From NCBI GenBank assembly GCA_963763135.1, contig CAVXNJ010000005.1, positions 186,001-250,000 of the forward strand: a stretch of 64,000 nucleotides of DNA, read 5' to 3'. This document shows, piece after piece, positions 54,950 to 63,495 of the stretch. The notes under the pieces are model-generated. The model was not told the DNA's origin. It did no database searches and saw only the letters and a list, made by a program, of their open reading frames with translations. Source of the DNA: JANMZO01 sp963763135 (GTDB lineage Bacteria > Actinomycetota > Acidimicrobiia > Acidimicrobiales > JANYDT01). The stretch's first letter is position 1, and each line of letters begins with the position of its first letter. Both the position numbers and the translations under genes were made by a program.

Positions 54950-55890
54950 TTCGACTTGCCGTAATCGGCACCGGCCAGATGGGGGCCAACCACGCCCGTG
55001 TGGCATCTCGCACCAACGGAATCGAACTTGTAGCGGTCGTCGATGTCGATGCCGACAAGCGGCACGCCCTGGCGACGGCGTTCCAGACTCTCGAATTCGC
55101 GACGGTGTCCGAGCTCCTCAAGGAAACGAAGCTTGATGCCGCGGTGGTCGCCACGCCTACGAAGTTCCACCATGCGGTCGTTGCGGAACTGCTGGCCGCC
55201 GGCGTTCATGTGCTCGTCGAAAAGCCGATCGCGTTGACGGTCGAGGAGGGCGAAGATCTCGAGCAGAAAGCGAACGACGCCAAGCTCGTTCTGCAGGTCG
55301 GACACGTCGAGCGGTTCAACCCGGCGGTTCGCGAACTCCTTCGGATCGTCGATCATCCGATCCATCTCGACATCGTCCGATCGGGACCGTTTTCGCCGCG
55401 CGTCCTTGACAACGTGGTTGTTGACCTCATGATCCACGACCTCGACCTGGCCCGGAAGATCGCTGGATCAGAAGTGTCGAAGATGCGCTCGATCACCCAA
55501 GCGACACGCAGCGACAGTGCCGATTTGGCTGTTGCATTGCTTACGTTCGAGAACGGGGTCACCGCTTCGGTCACGGCCAGCCGTATCGGTCAGCAGAAGA
55601 TCCGACAGATCTCGGTAACTCAACCCGACTCCGTCGTTGTGGCCGACCTCATTCGCCAAGACGTGAACATCCACCGGATGCAGCAAGTGGAGTTCCTGTC
55701 CGGCGAGGGAGCGCGCTACCGGCAGAGCGGCGTCGTCGAAATCCCGTTCATCGAGAACCGGGGCGAGCCGTTGATGGAAGAACTGCGATCGTTCGCCGAA
55801 AGCATCAACACCGGCTCGGAGCCCGCTGTCTCGGCCAAAGACGGAACCGCGGCACTCGGGCTCGCCCATCGCGTGTTCCTCGGCAAGTAA
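54946..55890 (+). CDS. Gfo/Idh/MocA oxidoreductase, WbpB/WlbA-like
   Basis: 314 aa. The Rossmann start is LAVIGTGQMGANHARV; the catalytic Lys is in VEKPIAL (EKP at residues 92-94), then GHVERFNPAV (119-128), which is characteristic of the UDP-GlcNAcA 3-dehydrogenase group (WlbA/WbpB). It would oxidise C3 of UDP-GlcNAcA to the 3-keto sugar that the overlapping WbpE-like enzyme aminates. In this group NADH is recycled by 2-oxoglutarate, known for WlbA/WbpB; not testable from sequence alone. 206 bp of empty sequence follow before the GT-C gene. Confidence 0.9.
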   Translation: MIRLAVIGTGQMGANHARVASRTNGIELVAVVDVDADKRHALATAFQTLEFATVSELLKETKLDAAVVATPTKFHHAVVAELLAAGVHVLVEKPIALTVEEGEDLEQKANDAKLVLQVGHVERFNPAVRELLRIVDHPIHLDIVRSGPFSPRVLDNVVVDLMIHDLDLARKIAGSEVSKMRSITQATRSDSADLAVALLTFENGVTASVTASRIGQQKIRQISVTQPDSVVVADLIRQDVNIHRMQQVEFLSGEGARYRQSGVVEIPFIENRGEPLMEELRSFAESINTGSEPAVSAKDGTAALGLAHRVFLGK

Positions 55891-56096
55891 CGCAACACCC
55901 AACACCCAGACGTCTCGAGCCAGCTCGCTCGCGAGTTGGACTCCGATCCTCAAATCCAGCCGTAAAAGTGCTTCACCAAATATTCGAATCAGTGGGATTC
56001 CCGCCGCACCGAAGTTCAACAAACTGACTCGAAGACGTCACTGGCGTTCCTTGCGGTCACGTTGTTCGAACGAAGACGAAAGAACGAAAGAGCCAA

Positions 56097-58028
56097 ATGT
56101 TTGCAAAGGTCGCGACCCGAAACGCGAACTCTGATGAAGAGCAGTACCGAGTCGACCATGTCGGTCGACTTCAGATGAGTTCGCCCTTCGTTTCCGTTCT
56201 CTATCGACTCGCAACAAGCGGACTGCTGGCAGCTATCGCGTTTTCCGTGTGGATACTGTTGCGAGCAAGCAGCCGTGGACTGGATCTCACCGACGAGGGC
56301 ATCTACCTCAACAACTACCGGGGCTGGAAGAACCCCGATCTGACGTTCAGTGGGGCCCCCATCATCTTCGGGCCGATATTCCAGTGGCTCGGCTGGAGTA
56401 TCCCCAAGCTCCGAATCGTCAAGATGCTCTTCCTGCTGTCGAGTTCGGCCTTCCTCGGATTCGCCGCAATCCGATTCGTCTTCGCACACATTCGGCCAGC
56501 GGAGCTCCGACGCGAAAAGCAGATGATCGTGATCGGCGCCACGGTTCTGGGGTCGTTGTCGATCTATTCGTGGCTTCCTCAGTCGCCGGGATACAACGAT
56601 TTGGCGATTGTCTTCAGCTCGTTCGGCGTTGCACTCACCTTGTTGTGGTCTATTGCTGAAGGCCGGAGGAAGTATTTGCTCGCCGTGGCGACCGGCTTCG
56701 CATTGACGCTCCTGCTCCTCGTGAAATGGCCATCGGCGTTCTGTATCTCGGCCGGTATCGCAGCATTCATTATCCTTTCCGGACGGAGAAAGCAGCTTGC
56801 CGCCTTCCTCGGGTGTGCCTTCGGTGGGGGCTTCGTAGCGTTGCTGCTCGCTCAGCTCGTAGTCGGCAACATCGTCTACCGCATGAGAACCCTCGCCTCG
56901 GCCAGTTCGACGCTTCTTGAAGGTCAGAACTTCCTCGACGCATATGTGTGGATCTACGTTCGCAACATCGGCCGGACGGCCAACCACGTGTTCGTTATCG
57001 GCGGTCCACTGCTCATTCCGTTCTTCATCGCCTCGATGCTGCTGGTTCGGCGTCGTCCGACGCTGGCCGGCTACGTGTACAGCTTCGGAATCGTCGCACT
57101 GGTCGTACGAGCCCGTTTAGCGAGCTACCTCACGGGCGGCGAAATCAACGTGATTCAGTTGGAATCAACGTTTCCGATCTTCTTCGTCGGAACCCTGGGC
57201 GTCGGTTTGATGCTGGCGTACTCCACCGCAAAAACATCCAAAGGTTGGGTCAAAGCGTCGGGAGATTCCATTGTGAAGATCTCCGCGGACCCGAAGTCGA
57301 AGAGTCTGGTCGTCGGACTGATTCTGCTGACCCTGACCCCACTCCTTCAGGCGATCGGAACCGGTAACCCGATGTTTCGCATCGCCTTCTGCGCCGGTGG
57401 CGCCTGGTCGGCCTCGATGGCTGTGCTCATGGTTATCGCAATCGAACGTGGCGGCATCCCGTTCGTCGTCCCGGCCGCCACGTGCGTGGCTACCGCATGC
57501 ATCATCGGCCTGTTCCCCGGACTCCAAGGGCTGTGGACCGACTCATTCCGGGTTGGTCCGCTTTGGAACGAAACGGTCGCGTCTCCGGGCGTGCCGGAAT
57601 TGAAGGGGCTGAACCTTGATCCGACCACTGCGGATCTCATTTCGAAGACGCGGGAGATCCTGGTTCGTGAGGGCGCACTCGGAAAACCGGGATTCAGTAC
57701 CTCAAACGGAACGGGTCTCACCTACGCGGTCGGACTCGCCCAACCTCTCGCCGGGTTGTTCGTCGAAGAGCCGCTCCCCGACGTCCTCCGAGCGCGTATC
57801 GCTGAAGCTTGCGAGCTCGACCTGATCAAACCTGACAAGCCCCCGGTCGTCCTCAGTCTCGGCGACGGCCCTCCCAAGGTAGCGACGGAATCGTTGCAAC
57901 TCTGTGGAGTCAAGTTTCCCTCTGAGTACCGGAGCTTCCGGGTCAAACCGATCGCTGGGGGCTTTGTGTACATGCGCGACGAGGGCATAACCGTGTGGAT
58001 TCCCAATTGGATTACCGCCCCAAAGTAG
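56097..58028 (+). CDS. GT-C-fold membrane glycosyltransferase, putative
   Basis: 643 aa with about 11-12 membrane helices and a soluble C-terminal domain of about 170 residues. Right after the first helix comes SRGLDLTDEGIYLNNYRGWK. An acidic Asp-Glu in the first outside loop is the hallmark of polyprenyl-phosphate-dependent GT-C enzymes (PMT/ArnT and relatives). I therefore infer a transferase using an undecaprenyl-phosphate sugar, which the GT2 at 22368 could supply. The specific family was not recognised. The start could be ATG 56097 or an internal Met (MSSPFVSVL) 26 codons later. Confidence 0.65.
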   Translation: MFAKVATRNANSDEEQYRVDHVGRLQMSSPFVSVLYRLATSGLLAAIAFSVWILLRASSRGLDLTDEGIYLNNYRGWKNPDLTFSGAPIIFGPIFQWLGWSIPKLRIVKMLFLLSSSAFLGFAAIRFVFAHIRPAELRREKQMIVIGATVLGSLSIYSWLPQSPGYNDLAIVFSSFGVALTLLWSIAEGRRKYLLAVATGFALTLLLLVKWPSAFCISAGIAAFIILSGRRKQLAAFLGCAFGGGFVALLLAQLVVGNIVYRMRTLASASSTLLEGQNFLDAYVWIYVRNIGRTANHVFVIGGPLLIPFFIASMLLVRRRPTLAGYVYSFGIVALVVRARLASYLTGGEINVIQLESTFPIFFVGTLGVGLMLAYSTAKTSKGWVKASGDSIVKISADPKSKSLVVGLILLTLTPLLQAIGTGNPMFRIAFCAGGAWSASMAVLMVIAIERGGIPFVVPAATCVATACIIGLFPGLQGLWTDSFRVGPLWNETVASPGVPELKGLNLDPTTADLISKTREILVREGALGKPGFSTSNGTGLTYAVGLAQPLAGLFVEEPLPDVLRARIAEACELDLIKPDKPPVVLSLGDGPPKVATESLQLCGVKFPSEYRSFRVKPIAGGFVYMRDEGITVWIPNWITAPK

Positions 58029-58134
58029 TCGTCCCGCCATTGTCTGGGCCCCAGCCGCTGGCTGAGTCCTGGCCACTCGCTTCAGCCATGGTTTCGACCA
58101 CGGTCGCAGCCATCGTCGCAACGGAGAACGTACG

Positions 58135-59355
58135 TTGAACAGTCCCAAAATCGAACTCCTCACACCGAGCGCTCCAACCGGTGAGCCCGCCGTCCCCGCG
58201 AAGGCTCAATACTTTCCGGCGCTCGACGGCCTGCGGGCGCTTGCGTTCCTCATCGTCTTCTCGGTGCACATCACACCACCGGTGGTCGAAAATATCTGGG
58301 GCCCGATGACAGGCGGTTATCTGGGCCTCGATCTGTTCTTTGTCCTCAGCGGCTTTCTGATCACCACAATTCTGGTCAGCGAATACGCGAGGAAGGGTTC
58401 GATAAACCTCAAGAAGTTCTACCTTCGACGGTCTATTCGACTCCTCCCAGCCACCTTTATCTTTGTGCTTGCGGTCTTCATCGTCACGCACCTCGACCAC
58501 GTTTTTCGTGCATCAGGAGCCGACAGCCGGCGGCAGGCGTTGGGGTCGCTCTCCTATTTCTACAACTGGATCGCGATCTACTCGACGAATCGTGGTCACA
58601 ACGTCGGCTTTGTCGGCTCGCTCTGGTCACTGTCGATCGAGGAACAGTTCTACATGGTGTTCCCCCCGTTAATGGTGTTCGCGCTGTATCGGCGCCGGAA
58701 GCGGGAGCAGGGAGAATCGCCGGAGAACACGCCGATGACGGTCGACACGCTGCAACGCCATTTGAAACTCATCGTCGTCATCCTCAGCATCGGCCTCGTG
58801 TTGAGCAATGTGTTGATTACCTCGATCGGATGGATCTTCGAGCGTCGAGACTCCTACGAACGAGCGTTGTGGGGTACCGATACCCGAGCTTCAGGGTTCA
58901 TTTTGGGAGCTCTTGCGGCAATTGTCCGCATCGGCTATCCGACTCTTTACGCAAAATTCCGACCGCACCTACGCTGGCTCACCCCGATTTGCGCCGTCGT
59001 GTTCTCGGCCGCGTGCTTCGCGTTTCCTCTTCGACCGAATCCACTACCTTTCGCCGGGGGACTCCTGGCAATGGATCTCTGTGTTGTTGTGCTCGTACTC
59101 GGAGCGGTCGAGGGTTCATCAAAATGGTATTCGTACATACTTCAGTTGCGACCGCTTCGATGGGTTGGATCAGTGTCGTACGGAGCGTACGTAGTTCACT
59201 ACATGCTCGTTTGGCGGTTCTTCTACCAGGACCCGCTGTTCTTCAGGTTTGCCTACGTCAAGATTCTTGCGATCACGCTCGTCTTGTCCGCGTTGTCGTT
59301 CTACCTGATTGAGCGACCGTTGGCCCGCACACTCAGACGCCGATGGAGCCTCTGA
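58135..59355 (+). CDS. Acyltransferase-3 family protein (OafA-like)
   Basis: 406 aa from the TTG at 58135-58137, with GGAG 8 bases upstream. About ten membrane helices. The signature is YFPALDGLRALAFLIVFSVH with the essential His, GGYLGLDLFFVLSGFLITTIL, FYLRRSIRLLPATFIF and SLWSLSIEEQFYMVFPPLMV, and it ends in the usual FYLIERPLARTLRRRW. It belongs to the OafA/YrhL branch without the extra SGNH domain. Likely O-acetylates the polysaccharide; followed by a 15/18-bp repeat and another acetyltransferase gene. Confidence 0.93.
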   Translation: MNSPKIELLTPSAPTGEPAVPAKAQYFPALDGLRALAFLIVFSVHITPPVVENIWGPMTGGYLGLDLFFVLSGFLITTILVSEYARKGSINLKKFYLRRSIRLLPATFIFVLAVFIVTHLDHVFRASGADSRRQALGSLSYFYNWIAIYSTNRGHNVGFVGSLWSLSIEEQFYMVFPPLMVFALYRRRKREQGESPENTPMTVDTLQRHLKLIVVILSIGLVLSNVLITSIGWIFERRDSYERALWGTDTRASGFILGALAAIVRIGYPTLYAKFRPHLRWLTPICAVVFSAACFAFPLRPNPLPFAGGLLAMDLCVVVLVLGAVEGSSKWYSYILQLRPLRWVGSVSYGAYVVHYMLVWRFFYQDPLFFRFAYVKILAITLVLSALSFYLIERPLARTLRRRWSL

Positions 59356-59360
59356 TGCAT

Positions 59361-59456
59361 GCCGTGTCGCTGACTGCCGTGTCGATCACTGCTGTGTCGA
59401 TCACTGCTGTGTCGGTCACTGCCGCCGTGTCGGTCACTTCCGCCGTGTCGGTCACC
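59361..59456. repeat. Tandem repeat, four 15-bp and two 18-bp units
   Basis: Units of the type GCCGTGTCGATCACT (four, 15 bp) pass into two 18-bp units with an added GCC. They fill nearly the whole gap between the acyltransferase stop (59355) and the next start (59462), so the spacer between two coupled genes is made of repeat. Confidence 0.93.
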
Positions 59457-59461
59457 GCTCA

Positions 59462-60133
59462 ATGACCTCTCCCCTGGGTGCCCTGCGCCAGCGATTGCAG
59501 TCCGTCCGTTCCATGATCACCGAGATCAGCTGGATTCACACGCTCGCTCTCAATGCCCGCGTGGGCGGCGTTCCCGGTCTCATCACGCTGCCGATCCTGC
59601 TTCACCGTGGAGCACGCGTTGTTCGTGGAGCGAATGGTCAGCTCGTTGTTCCGGAAGGTGCACCACGTGGGTCGATCGTTCTCGGGCCGCGATGCCGGTT
59701 CGTCGTGAATGGTCGGCTGGAGTTCCGTGGAAGCGCAGAGTTCGGCGAGGCATGTGAAATCTACGTCGCTGACTCGGCGTGCGCGCTTCTCGGGCCGCAG
59801 TTCTCGGCGAGGAAGCTTCTTTCCGTCAACTGCCTCACCAGCGTCACCTTCGGCGACAACTGCCTGCTTTCGTGGCAGGTCACGATCATGGACTCTGATT
59901 TCCACAAGATCATCGACGGTGACCGTCGGATCAACCCTGACAGTCCGGTGAACATCGGAAACAATGTCTGGCTTGGAAGCAACCTGATCGTCTTGAAAGG
60001 CGTCACGATCGCCGATGGAATTATCGTAGGTTCGGGATCAGTCGTGTCGAAGAATCTCGAACGGGCTTCCTCGATTTACGGAGGAAATCCACCGAAACTT
60101 CTACGCGAATCCACCGTTACCTGGGAACCGTGA
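59462..60133 (+). CDS. Hexapeptide-repeat acetyltransferase
   Basis: 223 aa from the ATG at 59462; the long frame upstream is only tandem repeat. It has a left-handed beta-helix pattern (I/V-G-x-x-x-x repeats) in GEACEIYVADSACALLG and FGDNCLLSWQVTIMDSDFH. The latter resembles the MDSDFHP-type His motif of maltose/capsule O-acetyltransferases. Then come VNIGNNVWLGSNLIVLKGVT and IIVGSGSVVSKNL, and the C-terminal GGNPPKLLRE. Cytoplasmic acetyl-CoA-dependent enzyme, probably acetylating a capsule sugar. Confidence 0.88.
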   Translation: MTSPLGALRQRLQSVRSMITEISWIHTLALNARVGGVPGLITLPILLHRGARVVRGANGQLVVPEGAPRGSIVLGPRCRFVVNGRLEFRGSAEFGEACEIYVADSACALLGPQFSARKLLSVNCLTSVTFGDNCLLSWQVTIMDSDFHKIIDGDRRINPDSPVNIGNNVWLGSNLIVLKGVTIADGIIVGSGSVVSKNLERASSIYGGNPPKLLRESTVTWEP

Positions 60134-60190
60134 GTCCGAGCAGTCACCAACCGTGACGACCGGCTCGGTCAGTCGCTGAGCACGGAATCC

Positions 60191-60230
60191 GCGGGGTGGT
60201 GAAGCGACGCAATACGCTTCACCACCCCGC
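60191..60230. terminator. Bidirectional terminator hairpin
   Basis: A perfect 16-bp inverted repeat, GCGGGGTGGTGAAGCG and its complement, around the 8-base loop ACGCAATA. It lies between the convergent genes ending at 60133 and 60238. It is the strongest hairpin I found in the window. There is no long T run, as is common for high-GC actinobacteria. Confidence 0.8.
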
Positions 60231-60237
60231 CGGTCGT

Positions 60238-60789
60238 TCAGCCTTCGGCTGCGGCCTTACAGGTCTCGCACCGGAGATCGTCGGGCCGATCAACTGTCCG
60301 CGCCGCGACCCGCCCACACTTGCACGCCCACGCGTAATGACGAGCCGGGCTCCCCATCACGATCTGGTGCGCCAGTACCGGCTTCGGAACCACGCTGCCC
60401 GCGGCCACCACGGCGTACTCGCCGACTTCTATGCCGCACACAAGCGTCGCATTGGCACCGATGGAAGCTCCCTTACGAACGACGGTGGGCACGACTTCCC
60501 AATCGCTGCTGAACGCACGCGGATACCGGTCGTTCGTGAACACGGCGCTCGGGCCGACGAAGACGTCATCTTCAATGGTCACGCCGTGGTAGACGCTGAC
60601 ATTGTTCTGGATCTTCACACCGTTGCCGATGTGAACGTCTGAGTCAACGAAGACGTTCTTCCCGAGGTTGCAGTCCTTGCCAATGACGGCACCGCCACGG
60701 ATATGTCCCTGGTGCCAGATGCGGGTTCCGTCGCCGATCTCCACATTGTCTTCGATTGCCGCGGTCGGATGGATATACGCGGCGGTCAT
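60238..60789 (-). CDS. UDP-amino-sugar N-acetyltransferase, WbpD/WlbB-like
   Basis: 183 aa from the ATG at 60787-60789, overlapping the dehydrogenase stop (ATGA). Left-handed beta-helix acetyltransferase: YIHPTAAIEDNVEIGDGTRI, IWHQGHIRGGAVIGKDCNLG, VYHGVTIEDDVFVGPSAVFT with NDRYPR, then GANATLVCGIEVGEYA. This is the WbpD/WlbB pattern for 3-N-acetylation of UDP-2-acetamido-3-amino uronate. The C-terminus adds CKCG and CETC (residues 156-177), a small zinc-ribbon-like tail known in part of this family. It is coupled to the UDP-GlcNAc dehydrogenase gene. Confidence 0.92.
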   Translation of the reverse strand: MTAAYIHPTAAIEDNVEIGDGTRIWHQGHIRGGAVIGKDCNLGKNVFVDSDVHIGNGVKIQNNVSVYHGVTIEDDVFVGPSAVFTNDRYPRAFSSDWEVVPTVVRKGASIGANATLVCGIEVGEYAVVAAGSVVPKPVLAHQIVMGSPARHYAWACKCGRVAARTVDRPDDLRCETCKAAAEG

Positions 60790-62123
60790 CGCGCACCCGC
60801 CACAAATGAGCGACGGCCGAGAATGCTCCACGAGACGTTCGCCTCGGTGAACGACGTGAATGAGGAGACGATGTTGCGTCCGTCGACAATCGCCTGGACG
60901 CCCGGCAAATCCGACGCATCGAGGGAGCGGTATTCAACATGGTCGGCTTGCACGATCACGCCATCGACTGCTTCGCCAAGATGGAACGGCGTCAGCCCGA
61001 ACGCTTCCAGTTCGGCGTCGGTGTAAAGCGGGTCCTCCACGACGGCGTTGGCCCCTCGAGCCGCAAGCTCAGACACCAACGGCCAGCAACCCGAAAACGC
61101 CGTCTCCTTGACGCCACCGCGATATGCGAGTCCGAGGACTGCAATCTTTTTGCCGCTCAGGTCGCCGATCAGCGTCGCGAGTCGGTCGACACAGTATGCG
61201 GGCATACGATCGTTTACGGCTCGCGAAGCTTTCGGCATCTGGGCGGTCGGATCCCCGCGGAGGTACAGATGCGGGTACACCGGGATGCAGTGCCCGCCGA
61301 CCGCCACACCCGGTTGGTGGATGTGGCTGAACGGTTGGCTGTTGGTCGCTTCGATAACCGTTCCGACGTCGACCCCCAACTGATCGCAGTGGCGGGCCAA
61401 CTCGTTCGCAAAGGCGATGTTGACGTCGCGGTACGTCGTTTCTGCGAGTTTCGCCATTTCTGAAGCCTCGGCTGAACCCATTTCCCACACGCCGTTCAAG
61501 CGCTGCAGATCGGGGCGGTCGACAAAGGTCAACCCGGCTTCGTAGAAGGCCATACCCTGCTTCGTCGAGGCCGGATCGATACCTCCGACCAGTTTCGGGT
61601 ACTTCATGAGGTCGGAGAACACCCGGCCGCTCGAAACCCGTTCCGGGGAGAAACAGACGAAGAGGTCCTGACCGAGGGTGAGTCCGGATGCCTTGGCCAG
61701 CGCTGGAGCGAAGCGGTTTCGGGTGGTTCCGACCGGGAGGGTCGTCTCGTAGCAGACCAGCGTGCCCGGGCGGAGGCCGGCACCCACGGAAGCGGTCGCC
61801 GCATCGATTGCCCGAAAGTCGGGTTCCTTGGTGTCGTGGTCCACCACCAACGGGACAACCACAATCACCACGTTCGAACGCGAGACGGCGTCGGTCGTGT
61901 CGGTGGTGGCTTCGAGGGTCCCGTTGTTTATCGCCTCGGTGAGGAACTCCTGAAGATTCTCCTCGCCCGGAAACGGAGGGACACCCGACCGGACGATTTC
62001 TACGACCTTGGGGTTGTGGTCAGCTCCGATCACCGACATTCCCTGGCGGGCAAACTGCACGCCAAGCGGGAGTCCGATCTTGCCGAGCCCCACAATCGTG
62101 ACCCGATATTGCTTCTCATTCAC
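60786..62123 (-). CDS. Nucleotide-sugar 6-dehydrogenase, WbpA-like (UDP-GlcNAc/UDP-ManNAc type)
   Basis: 445 aa from the GTG at 62121-62123, chosen because GGGAG lies 8 bases upstream; the ATG at 62174 falls on the -10 box of a likely promoter. It has VTIVGLGKIGLPLGVQFARQ, YETTLPVGTT, FSPERVSSGRVFSDL, and the catalytic Cys in VAVGGHCIPVYPHLY near residue 277. This is the HexNAc-type UDP-sugar dehydrogenase subfamily, distinct from the glucose-type Ugd at 43436. It would make UDP-GlcNAcA, entry to the UDP-diacetamido-uronate pathway. Confidence 0.93.
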   Translation of the reverse strand: MNEKQYRVTIVGLGKIGLPLGVQFARQGMSVIGADHNPKVVEIVRSGVPPFPGEENLQEFLTEAINNGTLEATTDTTDAVSRSNVVIVVVPLVVDHDTKEPDFRAIDAATASVGAGLRPGTLVCYETTLPVGTTRNRFAPALAKASGLTLGQDLFVCFSPERVSSGRVFSDLMKYPKLVGGIDPASTKQGMAFYEAGLTFVDRPDLQRLNGVWEMGSAEASEMAKLAETTYRDVNIAFANELARHCDQLGVDVGTVIEATNSQPFSHIHQPGVAVGGHCIPVYPHLYLRGDPTAQMPKASRAVNDRMPAYCVDRLATLIGDLSGKKIAVLGLAYRGGVKETAFSGCWPLVSELAARGANAVVEDPLYTDAELEAFGLTPFHLGEAVDGVIVQADHVEYRSLDASDLPGVQAIVDGRNIVSSFTSFTEANVSWSILGRRSFVAGAR

Positions 62124-62172
62124 TTCAATCGCTCCCAAGGAAGGTAGACGCTGGCTTCCCAGCGGGTTGTCC

Positions 62173-62202
62173 ATAATGAATTCGGTCCGATGGGGTTTTC
62201 AA
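62173..62202 (-). promoter_or_regulatory. Candidate promoter of the WbpA-like gene
   Basis: On the minus strand, TTGAAA (62202-62197) is 5 of 6 to the -35 consensus. After 18 bp, CATTAT (62178-62173) is 4 of 6 to the -10. The leader to the GTG at 62123 would be about 45 bases. This agrees with the Shine-Dalgarno evidence for the GTG start. The rest of the gap to 62430 shows no gene. Confidence 0.42.
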
Positions 62203-62430
62203 GAGTCGAATTACCCTTGGCCACGCCGATGGAAAGATTCGCCGAAGGGCGACCGGTGAAAACCTTCAGAGAGTGATGCCACAGGTCCCAATTGGCGCAT
62301 CTCGTCTCCGTCCGTGGTCAAATGTCGCTCTAACGGAATTGCATTACCTACTCGTCTTCGGCAAATCCCTTGGTCTTCTGGAGCGCGTCTTCGTTGGAGC
62401 GGCCAAACGGTGACCCCGGCTCGACGAGCC

Positions 62431-63375
62431 CTAGCGACGGGCTTTGCGGCGGAGTTCGTCGAAGAACAATTGGACGGCGAACCGACCACACGCGACGCGC
62501 TCTGCCTTCGACGAATCGCTTTGTCGAATAACACCTTTGTACAGATCAAGGGCGCGTGCGGCACCTTGGCCGCGGACCGAATTCAGCCGATCGCCGAGCA
62601 CCGTTTTTGCTGGGACGGATTGCAGGAATCGATCCTTCACGCCCCATTCGAGAGGAATCATGCTCGATGTGTGCGACGCGCTCCCGTACATCCAGCCCTG
62701 TTTCGAACTCTCTGTTTGGTTGTGGGTTCGAATGGCCGAGAGCGGCTCGTCCAGCAAGATGACCGGGCCGGCACAGGCGACGCGTAGAAAGAACCCGATG
62801 TCGGACGCCATCGCGTCCTGCTCGTAGAAGGCGGCCGAGCATGCGGCCTCACGCCGGAACATACTCGCCGACAGGTGAACCGGTGACATGTGGGAAATCA
62901 CGTGAGCTACAAAGTCAGCCGACGAAAGGGTTCCAGCCGGGAACAGGGTCCACGCCCGGTCCTGAATTTCGTGTCCGTCGCTATCCAACACGGCGTAGTT
63001 CACGGCAAAGATGCTCGCTCGCGGTTCCGCATTCAAGGCTGCCACGGCTCGCTCCATGAACGTCGGCCGATACACGTCGTCATCTTGCATGACACAAACG
63101 AGAGGCGTCGTTGCGGCCGAAAGCGCCCGTTGGTGATTCTCGTTGAAGCTGAGATCGCGCAGCGGAGGAAGGTACTCCACGACTCCGTCACCGTACGACT
63201 CGCAGAGTTCGCGAACGGCTGCGGCATTCTTCTGCGAGTTGTCCACCACCACGAGACGACTGGGCGGCCGGGTCTGGGCAAGCACCGAGTCGATCGCAAA
63301 GCCGAGGTAGGTCGTTCGGTCGCGTGTGGGAATGACGACGGTCACATCCGTCGACGGCGGCGTTTCTTGCATCAT
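62431..63375 (-). CDS. GT2 glycosyltransferase
   Basis: 314 aa; ATG at 63373-63375 (a second Met follows). GT-A fold: DVTVVIPTRDRTTYLGFAID, LVVVDNSQKN, SFNENHQRALSAATTPLV, the metal-binding CVMQDDDVYRPTFME and the C-terminal DIGFFLRVACAGPVILLDEP with IRTHNQTESS. It is similar in plan to the GT2 at 41347. Last glycan gene before pth; it lies 108 bp downstream of the pth stop codon with a degenerate tandem repeat between. Confidence 0.88.
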   Translation of the reverse strand: MMQETPPSTDVTVVIPTRDRTTYLGFAIDSVLAQTRPPSRLVVVDNSQKNAAAVRELCESYGDGVVEYLPPLRDLSFNENHQRALSAATTPLVCVMQDDDVYRPTFMERAVAALNAEPRASIFAVNYAVLDSDGHEIQDRAWTLFPAGTLSSADFVAHVISHMSPVHLSASMFRREAACSAAFYEQDAMASDIGFFLRVACAGPVILLDEPLSAIRTHNQTESSKQGWMYGSASHTSSMIPLEWGVKDRFLQSVPAKTVLGDRLNSVRGQGAARALDLYKGVIRQSDSSKAERVACGRFAVQLFFDELRRKARR

Positions 63376-63416
63376 TGAATCATCGGATCCTGAGCCATCT
63401 TCTTTACGTGTTTACG

Positions 63417-63495
63417 GACATCGAGCGCAAGGACTTCAAGCTTTGCCGACATGAAGCTTGTCGAACATCAAGCATGGCGGACATCAGGTTTCCGG
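63417..63495. repeat. Degenerate tandem repeat, about 16 bp x 5, over the pth stop codon
   Basis: Units starting GACATC or similar at 63417, 63432, 63448, 63464 and 63480, for example GACATGAAGCTTGTCG. They are diverged but the 15-16-bp period is clear. The last unit includes the pth stop codon (63484-63486). Confidence 0.6.
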
